Shown here in pieces: positions 1-9,145 of a DNA stretch of 64,000 nucleotides. Source of the DNA: Myotis daubentonii (Eukaryota; Chordata; Mammalia; Chiroptera; Vespertilionidae). The translations under genes were made by a program, and so were the position numbers. The notes under the pieces were generated by a model. The model searched no databases, was not told the origin of the DNA, and was given only the letters and a program-made list of their open reading frames with translations. The DNA lies in the NCBI RefSeq assembly GCF_963259705.1, contig NC_081840.1, positions 100,484,626 to 100,548,625 on the forward strand. Direction: 5' to 3'. Each line of letters begins with the position of its first letter. Positions within the stretch are counted from its first letter, which is position 1.

Positions 1-110
1 AAAGTACTGAGCACATAAAACAAATCCAACAAGATGGAGGAAAAAAATAGTGATATCAAAGATAGAAATCTAGAAATGATGCAGAGAGAAGAAGAGAGAG
101 GCCTGAGCAA
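1..110. other. Unassigned A-rich sequence at window start
   Basis: A-rich and purine-rich DNA with no recognisable coding or repeat match. It directly precedes an L1 3' segment and may be a diverged or rearranged part of it. Confidence 0.3.
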
Positions 111-645
111 AGAAACCAGAAACACCAATCAGAAAGGACATATGCACCACTATGTTCATAGCAGCATAATTTACCATAGCTAAGATTTGGAAACAGCCTG
201 AGTGCCCATCAGCAGATGAGTGGATTAAAAACGATGGTACATCTATACAATGGAATATTATGCTGCAGTAAAAAAGAAGGAATTCTTACCATTTGCAACA
301 GCATGGATGGACATGGAGAGCATTATGCTAAGCGAAATAAGCCAGTCAGAGAAAGATAAATATCACATGATCTCACTCATTTGTGGAATATAATAAACAA
401 CATAAACTGATGAACAAAAACAGATCCAGAGACAGCGAAACATCGATCATACCATCAAACCTCAGAAGGAAAGTAGGGGAAGGTGGGGGTAAGGAGGAAA
501 GATCAACTAAAGGACTTCTATGCATGCATATAAACATAACCAATGGACATGACACCAGGGTAGGTGAGGGCATGAGTGGGGGGGTGGGGGGGGGCAATGG
601 GTGGATAAGGACACATATGTAATACCTTAATCAATAAAGAAAAAA
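111..645 (+). mobile_element. L1 3' end (ORF2 C-terminus and 3'UTR), 5'-truncated
   Basis: The sequence encodes the conserved tail of L1 ORF2, including the stretch around [23 protein letters not shown] codons, and then runs into the 3'UTR. The 3'UTR has the hallmark of this L1 family: a G-rich tract near 575-595 preceded by an ATGCATGCATATAA motif, then an AATAAAG polyadenylation signal near 635. The same 3'UTR recurs at about 15.2-15.4 kb, 25.8-25.95 kb and, inverted, at 4.63-4.83 kb. It is a 5'-truncated retrotransposition product, and the short ORFs across it are remnants. Confidence 0.85.
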
Positions 646-1200
646 ATTAAGAATAGAGCTACCATATGACCCAGCAATCCTGCTCCTGAGTATATACCTG
701 AAAAACTCAAAATCATGTATTCACAAAAATATGTGCACCCCTATGTTCATTGCAGCATTATTCATGGTGGCCAAGACATGGAAACAACAAAAGTATCCTG
801 CCATAGAGGACTGGGTAAAGAAGATATGGTACATAAACACAATAGAATTCTACTCAGCCATACTAAAGAATGAAATAGTGCCATTTACAACAACATGGAT
901 GGACCTTGATATTATGCTATGTGAAATAAGTCAGCCAGAAAAAGCTAAGAACCATGTGATTTCACTCATATGTGGGATATAAAACTGAAAATCATGAATA
1001 CAATCAGCAGTGTAGTGGTTACCAGAGGGAAGACGATGTGGGAGAGAAGTGGGTCCTAATATATGATGACAGGAGAAGATTTTACTTTGGGTGATGGGCA
1101 CAAGGTGCAATACATAGATCTTGTAACATAGAAACCCACACCTGAAAACTATATGCTCATGTTGACCACTGTCACCCCAATAAATTTAATTTTTTAAAAA
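646..1200 (+). mobile_element. Older L1 3' end (L1M-type)
   Basis: It starts in ORF2 codons upstream of the tail, passes a degraded 83-codon ORF (731-982) resembling the ORF2 C-terminus, and ends with a 3'UTR and AATAAA at about 1181. The 3'UTR is unlike that of the neighbouring young L1s: it has no G-rich tract. This indicates an older mammalian L1 subfamily. It abuts the previous element tail to head. Confidence 0.8.
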
Positions 1201-1410
1201 GGTCCAAGCAGATGGTGTCCCACTTCATTCTTTCCAACAGACACAGTGCTATAGAACCTTTGCTCTAGAATCTTTCTTCACTCCAAGTAAGGCTAGAGGA
1301 TCAAATGCCCATCTCCTTTTAGGCCCCATTTAACCCAGCTGGCCAGGAATTTTGTAAAAGACATGTCCCTCTATTTTCAGAGGCAAAATTATTTGAGGTA
1401 GTCATATTTT
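1201..1410. other. Short unique spacer with SINE target duplication
   Basis: No gene or recognised repeat. Its right end (1395-1410) is the left copy of a 16-bp target duplication; the right copy is at 1606-1621 with one mismatch. Confidence 0.5.
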
Positions 1411-1605
1411 TTTAAAATACGTGAGGAAATTTTCATTGATTTTTAGAGAGAGGGAGAAGGAGAGAGAGGGAGAGAGAAACATTGATGTGACTGGGTCTGG
1501 GGATCAAACCCACAACCTAAGAATGTGCCCTGACAGGAAATCAAACCCACAACCTTTGGTGCATAGGACAATGCTTCTACCAACTGATCTATGCTGGCCA
1601 GGGCT
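1411..1605 (-). mobile_element. Ves SINE, older copy
   Basis: Read on the minus strand, it opens with a tRNA-like head with A-box and B-box-like sequences and ends in a CT-rich tail and A-rich stretch. A 16-bp near-identical duplication flanks it, marking an L1-mediated insertion. It is more diverged than the Ves copies at 4.35 and 6.7 kb. Ves elements are tRNA-derived and typical of vespertilionid bats. Confidence 0.85.
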
Positions 1606-1991
1606 GAGATAGTCATATTTTAACTTTTCTCAGACCCCAAAGAATTAAAAAATGCTTAGCTATTTGATAAAAAAAACTTCTTAATTCATTTTAAAAAGGT
1701 ATAAAAGACTTAAATGTAAGTCGTGAAATCATAAAAATCCTAGAAGACATCATAGGCAGCAAAATCTCAGACATCTCTTGTAGCACTATGTTTGCTGCTA
1801 CATCTTCTAGGGCAAGGGAAACAAATAAGAAAATAAACAAATGAAACTACATTAAAATAAAAAGCTTCTGGACAGCAAAAGAAACCATCAACAAGGTGAA
1901 AAAGGAGCCCACTATATGGGAGAACACATTTGCCAATGATACATCTGATAAGGAGTTCATTTCCAAAATAAATTAAGAACTCATACAATTT

Positions 1992-2024
1992 TTTAAAATA
2001 TATTTTTATTGATTTCATAGAGGA

Positions 2025-2120
<96 letters not shown>

Positions 2121-2294
2121 GAAGGAAGAAAGAAACATCAATGGTGAGAGACAATCATGGATCAACTGCCTCCTGCATGCCCCATACTGGAGATAGATCC
2201 CTCAACCCACGCATGTGCCCTTGACTGGAATCAAACCCAGGACCCCCGAGTCTGCAGGCTGACACTCTATCCAATGAACTAAACCAGTTAGGGC
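1992..2294 (-). mobile_element. Ves SINE with expanded simple-repeat tail
   Basis: It is flanked by a perfect 17-bp target duplication, AAGAACTCATACAATTT, at 1975-1991 and 2295-2311. The tRNA-like head lies at the right end (minus orientation). The CT-rich tail has expanded into about 100 bp of GA and AAAG repeats, which makes this copy longer than usual. Confidence 0.93.
2030..2135. repeat. (GA)n followed by (AAAG)n microsatellite
   Basis: Pure GA dinucleotides to about 2073, then AAAG tetranucleotides, lying inside the Ves SINE tail. It probably arose by slippage in the purine-rich complement of the SINE's CT-rich region. Minus-strand ORFs of repeated F, L and S residues here are artefacts. 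Confidence 0.95.
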
Positions 2295-2516
2295 AAGAAC
2301 TCATACAATTTAACAAAAGTAAGACAAATAATCCAATTTTTAAAATAGGCAAAGGACCTAAATAGACACTTCCCAAAGAGGACATACAGATGGCCAAGAG
2401 ATATATGAAAAAACTAGAGGCCTGTTGCATGAAAAGATTTGTGCAATAGGCCTTCCCTTCCCCTGGCTGCCGGCACCAGTTTTCCTCTGGCACCCGGGAC
2501 CCAGGCCTTCGCTCCA

Positions 2517-2702
2517 GCCAGAGCCGCCTTCAGTCTTCACTGCTCCGGCCGGAGCTGCCTTCAAGCCTTTGCTGCTCCAGCCGGAGCTGCATTCAAGCCT
2601 TCGCTGTTGCGGCTGGAGCCGCCTTCAAGCCTTCACTGCTGTGGCCGGAGCTGCCTTTAAGCCTTCGCTGATCTGGCCAGAGCCGCCTTCAGTCTTCGCT
2701 CC
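2517..2702. repeat. 32-bp minisatellite in HeliBat, six units
   Basis: Units start at 2517, 2548, 2580, 2612, 2644 and 2676. The first is 31 bp, the next four are 32 bp, and the last is partial. Each carries a GAGC(T/C)GC(C/A)TT core. Because 32 is not a multiple of three, overlapping ORFs of 109 and 73 codons stay open; these are by-products, not genes. Confidence 0.93.
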
Positions 2703-2719
2703 ACTGCTTGGCCCCTATG

Positions 2720-2762
2720 TATGCAAATTAACCGCCATCTTTGTTGGTGGTTAATTTGCATA
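2720..2762. repeat. Long hairpin with octamer sequence in both arms
   Basis: Two 18-nt arms, TATGCAAATTAACCGCCA and its near-perfect inverse, pair with one mismatch around a 7-nt loop. Each arm carries ATGCAAAT, the POU/Oct octamer. The left arm runs into an inverted AAGATGG-like motif. It is internal to the HeliBat and separate from the terminal hairpin. Confidence 0.9.
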
Positions 2763-3634
2763 TCTTGCTGATTAGCCAATGGGAGGCGTAATGAAGGTAC
2801 GGTCAATTACCATGTTTGTCTATTATTAGATGGGATGCTCAAAGTCACCAGTCATCAGAGAGATAAAATTAAACTACAATGACATACTATCTCACACCTG
2901 CCAGAATGGCTACCATCAACAAATCAACAAATGACAGGTGTGGTAAGGATTTGGAGAAAAGGAAACTATAGTGCACTGTTGGTGTAAATGCAGATTGGTG
3001 CAACCATTATGGAAAACAGTATGGAGTTTTCTCAAAAAATTAAAAATAGAACTATCATTTGACCCAGTGATCCATTTCTAGGAATATATCCTAAGAATCC
3101 TGGAACACCAATCAGAAAGTAGCTAGGATTTACAGTAGCTAGGATCTGGAAACAGCCCAAGTGTCCATCAATAGATGAGTGGATAAAAAATCTGTGGTAC
3201 ATTTACACAATGAAATACTATGCAGCTATAGAAAAGAAGAATCTCTTATTCTGTGAGACAGTGTGGAGGGATCTGGAGAGTATTCTGCTAAGTGAAATAA
3301 GCCAGTCAGAGAAAGACAAGTATCACATAATCTCACCCATGTATGGAATCTACTGAACAAAATTAACTGACAAACAAAATAGATCCAGAGACGTGGAGAC
3401 ATGGAGACATGGAAACATGGAAACATGGAACAGACTGACGAATCTCAGAGGGAAGGGGACACAGGGAATAGATCTACCAAAGAACTTATATACATAAACC
3501 ATGGACACAGGCAATAGTGCAGTGAAGGCCTTGAGGGAGGTGGGGATGGGGTTAATGGGAGAAAAAAGGGGGGACATTTATAATACTTTTAACGATAAAG
3601 ATGAATGTAAAAAATAAAATGAATAAACAATAAA

Positions 3635-4080
3635 ATAGATTATTTCCTTCTAGGATAGAAATACTCAGCTGGCCTATAAAAATAGTATTCTGTAGCATGT
3701 CTTATCATCAAGTTCTAGGCAAAAATTATATTTAAATTATATTGAAATGATCTAAATAATTGCAAAGATAAAGTGATTCTTCCAGAAACATGGTACACTG
3801 AGCAGAGAATCCAAGAAAATTCCTTCATATATCACAGCATATTTTGAAGGGGAAACATGTCCTCTGTGTAAACATAAAAAGAAATAAGCATACAAATTCT
3901 CATACAAATTTAACTGAATAATAGATTAGAATTTATAATCAGTTTTTCCATGGTCATTTCTTTCATAGTACTCTTTCATTTTCCCTGGGTAAAATTATCT
4001 GTGGTGGTGGTCATCAGTCTTTACTAGACTGTGATAAATCCCAATTCAAAAATAAATATATATATTTCCAGAAAAGTGTT
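3635..4080. other. Unassigned AT-rich sequence
   Basis: AT-rich DNA with no ORF, known repeat or regulatory signature that I can recognise. Confidence 0.5.
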
Positions 4081-4092
4081 CAATAAATATTT

Positions 4093-4291
4093 TTTAAATA
4101 TAGTCTATTGATTTTTTTACAGAGACAAAGGGAAAGGGATAGAGAGCTAGAAACATTGATCAGCTGCCTCCTGCACACCCCCCACCGGGGATGTGCCTGC
4201 AACCAAGGTACATGCCCCTAACCAGAATCGAGGCCAGGACCCTTCAGTCCTCAGGCCGACGCTCTATCCACTGAGCCAAACCGGCCAGGGC
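4093..4291 (-). mobile_element. Ves SINE, minus orientation
   Basis: The tRNA-like head lies near 4230-4291 and the CT-rich tail at the left. The 12-bp duplication CAATAAATATTT at 4081-4092 and 4292-4303 is exact. It lies head to head with the plus-strand Ves copy about 60 bp away. Confidence 0.93.
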
Positions 4292-4351
4292 CAATAAATA
4301 TTTGATACATATGTAAATAAAAATATATATCAAGCATCAAATTATAACAAT

Positions 4352-4570
4352 AGCCGAAACCGGTTTGGCTCAGTGGACAGAGCGTCAGCTTGAGGACTGA
4401 AAGGTCCCGGGTTCGATTCCGGTCAGGGGCATGTACCTGGGTTGCGGGCACATCCCCAGTGGGAGATGTGCAGGAGGCAGCTGGTCGATGTTTCTCTCAT
4501 CGATGTTTCTAACTATCTATCTCTCTCCCTTCCTCTCTGTAAAAAATCAATAAAATATATTTTTAAAAAA
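4352..4570 (+). mobile_element. Ves SINE, plus orientation
   Basis: A good match to the Ves pattern: A-box TGGCTCAGTGG at 4366-4376, B-box GGTTCGATTCC at 4410-4420, then the ATCGATGTTTCT motif, a CT-rich segment and AATAAAATATA. An 11-bp duplication, ATTATAACAAT / ATCATAACAAT, flanks it at 4341-4351 and 4571-4581. The A- and B-boxes form an internal RNA polymerase III promoter. Confidence 0.95.
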
Positions 4571-6101
4571 ATCATAACAATAAATATAAGTGGCTTATAT
4601 TTCTCTAAAGTCTCATCTTAAAAAGATTTTAAAATTTTTTAAACTTTTTCACTTTTTAATTCTTTTGTTGAAAGTATTACATATAATATTACATATGTTT
4701 CCTTTTTCCCCATTAACCTCTCCCCAGCCACCCCCAGTCCCCAACACATGCCCTCAGCCCCCCCCCCCCAGTGTCTGTGTCCATTGGTAATGTTTATATG
4801 CATGCATACAAGTCCTTTGATATTTTCCAATTTGGGTACCTTTTATTTCTTCTTGTCTGATCTCTATGGCAATCACTTCCAGGAGTAGTGAGAGTGGGCA
4901 TCCCTGTCTTATTCCTGTTCTTAGGGGAAATGGTTTTAGTTTTTGCCCATTGAGTATGATGTTGGCTGTAGGTTTATCGTATAAGGCTTTTCTTAGGTTG
5001 AGGTATGATCCCTCTATTCCCACTTTGCTGAGAGTTTTTATCAATAAAGTGTGTTGGATTTTGTCAAATGCTTTTTCTGCATCAATTGATATGATTATGT
5101 GATTTTTGTCTCTCAATTTATTTATGTGATGTTTCACATTTATTGATTTGTGGATATTGTGCCATCCCAGCATCCCCAGAATAAATCCCACTTGGTCATG
5201 GTGTATGATCTTTCTAATGTAAAGCTGCATCTGATTTGCTAGGATTTTGTTGAGGATTTTAGCATCTATGTTCATCAGAGATATTAGCCTGTAATTCTCT
5301 CTCTTTGTAGTGTCTTTATCTGGTTTGGGGATTAGGGTAATTCTGGCTTCATAGAAAGAGCCTGAAAGTGTTCTTTCATCTTGAATTTTTTGGAATAGTC
5401 TGAGGAAGATAGGTTTCAGTTCTTCTTTGAATGTTTGGTAAAACTCCCCTGTGAGCTGTCTGGTCCAGGGCTTTTGTTTGCTGGAAGTTTATGATGAGTG
5501 CTTCAATTTCCTCCATAGTTATTGGCCTATTCATATTTTTTATTCCTCCTGATTGAGTTTTTGAAGGTCATATTTTTCTAGGAATATATCCATTTTTTCT
5601 AGGTTGACCAGTTTGATAGAATGAGTTTCTTGTTGTATTATTTTTACATCCTTTGTATTTCTGTGGGGTCTGTTGTTATTTCTCCTCTTTCATTTCTGAT
5701 TTTGTTTATTTGGATCTTCTCTCTCTGCTAGAGGTTCAGCATATTTGTTTATCCTTTCAAAGAACCAGCTCTTGGTTTCATTGATCTTTTGTATTTCTTT
5801 TTTAGTCTCTATGTCTTTTATGTATGCTCTGATCTGTATTATTTCCTTTCTTTTGCTCACTCTAGTCTTTTCTTGTTGCTCTCTTTCTAATTCTTTAAGT
5901 TATAGAGTTAGATAATTTATTACCAGTTTTTCTTGTTTTGTTTTGTTTTTGTTTTGTTTTCTTTGAGGTAGGCCTGTAATGCTATGAACTTCCCTCTCAG
6001 GACTGCTTTTACTGTGTCGCATAGATTTTGGAATGTTGTGTTTTTATTGTCATTTGTTTCCAGCATGTTTTTTATTTCTTCTTTGATCTCTTTGGTAACC
6101 C

Positions 6102-6593
6102 AAAATAAAAGCCTAAGAAACTGAACAACTGAACAACCTAATGACTGGTCGACCAGTCACTATGTCACACACTGACCACCAGGGGGCAGACTCTCAACAA
6201 AGAAGCTGAACCCTGGTGGTCAGTACGCTACCACAGTGGTGCTGCTCAGCTGACCGACAGACACCAGACGCCAAGCTCACAGCTGTCAAGCACAGCTCAG
6301 TGTAGTGAGCCTCTCCTGCCTTCATGGCAGTGCTACCGAGCAGTGGCAACAAGTGCAGTGGGGCTGGGATAAGCAAGAGCGGCACAGCACCTGGCCTGGG
6401 CTCAGGCTCCTCCCCAGCTGCCTGCTGCTTTGTGCACTACTACATATCTCAGGGGATGTCAGACTGCAGGTTTTGGTCCAATCCTCACAAGCCACCTGCA
6501 TTCCAACATCACCTGAGGGGTTCTGGATAGCAAGAGGGAGCAGGCCAGGCTGAGGGACCCCACCGGTTCATGAATCCGAGCACAAGGACATTA
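6102..6593 (+). mobile_element. HeliBat-type Helitron, 5' end worn
   Basis: It starts near AAATAAAAGCC and carries the HeliBat internal block CACTGACCACCAGGGGGCAGA, also seen at 41.2 kb. It continues to a GGGACCCCACC run and a decayed 3' hairpin before a TTAGT/CTAGT end. The L1 sequence resumes after the adjacent Ves SINE, which inserted at its 3' tip. Short ORFs across it are not genes. Confidence 0.8.
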
Positions 6594-6600
6594 GTTGTTT

Positions 6601-6837
6601 TTTGTTTGTTTGTTTTGTTTTTAAATATATCTTTATTGATTTCATAGAGGAAGGGAGAGGGAAAGAGAGATAGAAACATCAATGATGAGAGAGAATCATT
6701 GATTGGCTGCCTCCTGCACATCCCCCACTGGGGATCAAGCCCGCAACCCAGGCATGTGCCCTTGACCAGAATCAAACCCGGGACCCATTAGTCTGCAGGC
6801 TGACGCTCTATCCACTGAGCCAAACCAGCTAGGGCAG
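6601..6837 (-). mobile_element. Ves SINE at a HeliBat terminus
   Basis: A typical minus-oriented Ves with the tRNA-like head at about 6770-6837. The flanks CATTAGTTGTTT (6589-6600) and CACTAGTTGTTT (6838-6849) match at 11 of 12 positions. The right copy keeps the canonical Helitron CTAG-T end, showing that the SINE came after the Helitron. Confidence 0.93.
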
Positions 6838-7603
6838 CACTAGTTGTTTAATAAAATGCTATCTAGCTTTCAATGTTAGAACTTTTGTGATTGTTTTAAT
6901 TGTTTATTTCTAATATTATGCCATTGTGATCTAAAAAGATGCTTGATATGATTTTGATCTTCTTGAATTTGAAGAGACTTTGCCTGTGTCCCAAAATGTG
7001 GTCTATCTTTGAAAATGTCTCATGTGCACTTGAGAAGAATGTGTATTCTGTAGCTGTGGGGTGAAATGTTCTGAAGATGTCAATTAAGCCCATCCAATCT
7101 AGTGAGTCATTTGAGATTGTTGTTTCTTTGCAGATTTTTTTTTTGACTAGAGGATTTATCCATTGATGGGAATAGGATATTAAAGTCCCCTGCCATGGTT
7201 GTATTGCTGTCAATCTCTCCCTTGATTTCTTCCAGGAGTTTTTTTTTTTTTTTTATGTATTTGGGTGCTCCTGCATTGGGGGCATACATGTTTACCAAAG
7301 TTATATCCCCTTGTTGTATCGCTCCCTTTAGTATTATGAAGTGGCCTTCCTTATCTCTTGTTTTGGCCTTCACTTTGAGGTCTATTTTATCAGATATAAG
7401 TATTGCTACCCAGCTTTTTTTTCATTTCCATTTGCCTGAAAGATGTTTTTCCATCCCTTCACTTTCCATCTCTGTGAGTCCCTTGCTCTGAGGGGGGTCT
7501 CTTGTAGACAACATATGTATGGGTCATGTTTTCTTATCCATTCAGCCACTCGATGTCTTTTGATTGGAGCATTTAATCCATTTATGTTTAAGGTTATTAT
7601 TGA

Positions 7604-7861
7604 CTAGAGGCCCAGGGCAGGAATTCATGCACAGGTCCCTCAGCCTTGCCAGTGATCAGGGCCGACGGGGGGTTGGGGGAACGCTGGCCAGGGGGAGGGA
7701 CCATGGGAGGTTGGCCTCAGCAGCAAGCTAACCAATGGCTGATTCTGCAAGGAATTGGGCTCCCTCCTCCCTCCTGTCTGGGTTCAGGGTGCGGGTGAAC
7801 CGGATTCGGGGTTGTCAGGGCCTCAACAGAAAGTCTGTGTCAGTGCATGTCATAGCTTAAG

Positions 7862-7910
<49 letters not shown>

Positions 7911-7921
7911 AGAGAGAGAGA

Positions 7922-7969
<48 letters not shown>

Positions 7970-8424
7970 CTGGGAAGGCACATGGGCATTTCTTTAATTA
8001 TTGTCAGTTGAATCCAGTGGTGTTGGCAAAGCCACATCCTGGAAACATGCTTTGCCAAAAGGCAGGAGTGTTGTCGGCTTGACCTTTGGCCCAGGTGCCA
8101 GAGGGTGGGTTTTGTTATTTAAATCCAGCCGAGCACCAGGAATGAATACGACTCAGGCCCAGCCAAGAATGCACATAATCTCCTTTGTCTTGACTTTTAG
8201 TAAAACTTCCTGGTTTTGCTGTATAAAATAAACACGCTGTATTGGCTCTGGGTCCCTGTCCCTGTCTCTCCATCAGAAGACAGTGGTCCCATCCGGCCCC
8301 AGCTTTTTTCTTCCATCTCTGTGCCTGTCCCTTTCTTTCATTTTCTCAATCCCCAGACACCCCTACTTAGGAACCGGATGGCTGTCTAGCCACGCTGGAT
8401 GCAGAAAAGAGAAATATTCACAGA
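7604..8424 (-). mobile_element. HeliBat-type element with microsatellite and LTR-like cargo
   Basis: The left edge is a standard HeliBat 3' end: A at 7603, then CTAGAGGCCCAGGGCAGGAA, with an imperfect hairpin. L1 colinearity resumes at about 8425. The interior is unusual. It holds a TG tract (7866-7909), a GA tract (7909-7967) and about 430 bp that resembles a retroviral LTR, with AATAAA at 8227 followed by GGGTCCCTGTCCCTGTCTCT. The right end lacks the usual HeliBat 5' TCTATAC-type terminus, so the insertion may be composite or the 5' end replaced. Confidence 0.65.
7866..7967. repeat. (TG)n and (GA)n microsatellites
   Basis: Uninterrupted TG to 7909, then nearly pure GA to 7967. Overlapping ORFs of repeated C/V or R/E residues come from the repeats. 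Confidence 0.95.
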
Positions 8425-9145
8425 TAGGTACTTGTTTTGTAGCCTTTTTTATTCTTTATGCCTGTGATCCTTCTTCCTTTTCTATTTCTTCTTTTTACAA
8501 CAGTCCCTTTAGCATTTCTTGCATTGATGGCTTGATAGTGACAAACTCCCTAAGCCTTTTTTTTTACTGTGAAAGCTCCTGATTTCCCCTTCAATATTAA
8601 GTGATAGCCTTGCTGGATAAAGTATTATTGGATTCAGTCCCTTGCTTGCATCACTTTGTATACTTCATTCCATTTCCTTCTGGCCTGACGTGTTTCTGTT
8701 AAGAAATCATTTGATAACCTAATGGGAGATCCTTTATAGGTAATTCTCTGTATCTCTCTTGCAACTTTTAGGATTCTCTCTTTGTCATTAACATTTTCTA
8801 TTATAATTACAATGTGTCTTGATGGGGTTCTTTTTGGGTTCATCTTTTTGGGACTATCTGTGTTGTGTGACATTTTTCTTCCCAAAATCAGGGAAGTTTT
8901 CTGTCATTATTTCTTCAAATAGATTTTCTAATCCTTGCTCCTCTTCTTGTCCTTCTGGTACCCCTATAATACATATGTTACTTCATTTCACGTTGTGCCA
9001 ATGCTCCCTTAGGCTCTCCTCCTGCTTTCAAATTTTTTTCTCCAAATGCTGTTCAGATTGAGCATGTTTCTCTGCCTTGTCTTCTAACTCGCTAATTGGA
9101 CCTGCACTTCTTCTAGTCTACCATTTAAACAATCCATCGTGGTTT

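Larger units (their letters stand above)
2414..2835 (-). mobile_element. HeliBat-type non-autonomous Helitron
   Basis: The element sits exactly between an A (2413) and a T (2836) inside L1, with no target duplication, as Helitrons do. On the minus strand it begins TCCCATCTAATAATA and ends CTAG. Just inside the CTAG end is an imperfect hairpin made from the CCTGTTGCA and TGCAATAGG arms. The interior holds a 32-bp minisatellite and a second, longer hairpin. It encodes no Rep/helicase protein, so it is non-autonomous. Confidence 0.88.
1693..3634 (+). mobile_element. L1 ORF2 3' part and 3'UTR, interrupted twice
   Basis: An L1 segment running from the post-RT part of ORF2 to a 3'UTR with AATAAA near 3630. 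It is a single insertion split by later ones: the pieces 1693-1991, 2295-2413 and 2836-3634 are colinear with the L1 at 24.7-25.9 kb. A Ves SINE (1992-2294) and a HeliBat (2414-2835) separate them. All frames are broken. The 3'UTR lacks the G-rich tract and instead has a tandem GGAGACATG/GGAAACATG run near 3398-3428. Confidence 0.85.
4829..8450 (-). pseudogene. Broken L1 ORF2 (endonuclease and part of reverse transcriptase)
   Basis: Minus-strand fragments encode L1 ORF2. Endonuclease-like frames lie at 7107-7373 and 6896-7213, including a GDFN motif and the region leading to the SDH motif. A 173-codon RT frame lies at 4754-5275, with the [11 protein letters not shown] and [13 protein letters not shown] motifs; its last codons read through into 3'UTR sequence. 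The polymerase FADD motif and C-terminal cysteine motif are absent because of the deletion. Two HeliBats and a Ves SINE interrupt it, one of them close to the ORF2 start. ORF2p normally nicks DNA and primes reverse transcription; this copy cannot. Confidence 0.85.

Noticed and set aside
1767..2165. 132-codon minus-strand ORF rich in F, L and S
   Set aside because: It reads through the GA/AAAG microsatellite of a Ves SINE tail.
2517..2702. CRISPR-like array
   Set aside because: Units are contiguous without unique spacers and lie in a eukaryotic transposon.
2425..2754. 109-codon GC-rich ORF with repeated domains
   Set aside because: Product of the 32-bp minisatellite in a HeliBat; no homology and frame-independent.
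4352..4440. tRNA gene
   Set aside because: The A- and B-box region belongs to a Ves SINE, without a cloverleaf or tRNA 3' end.
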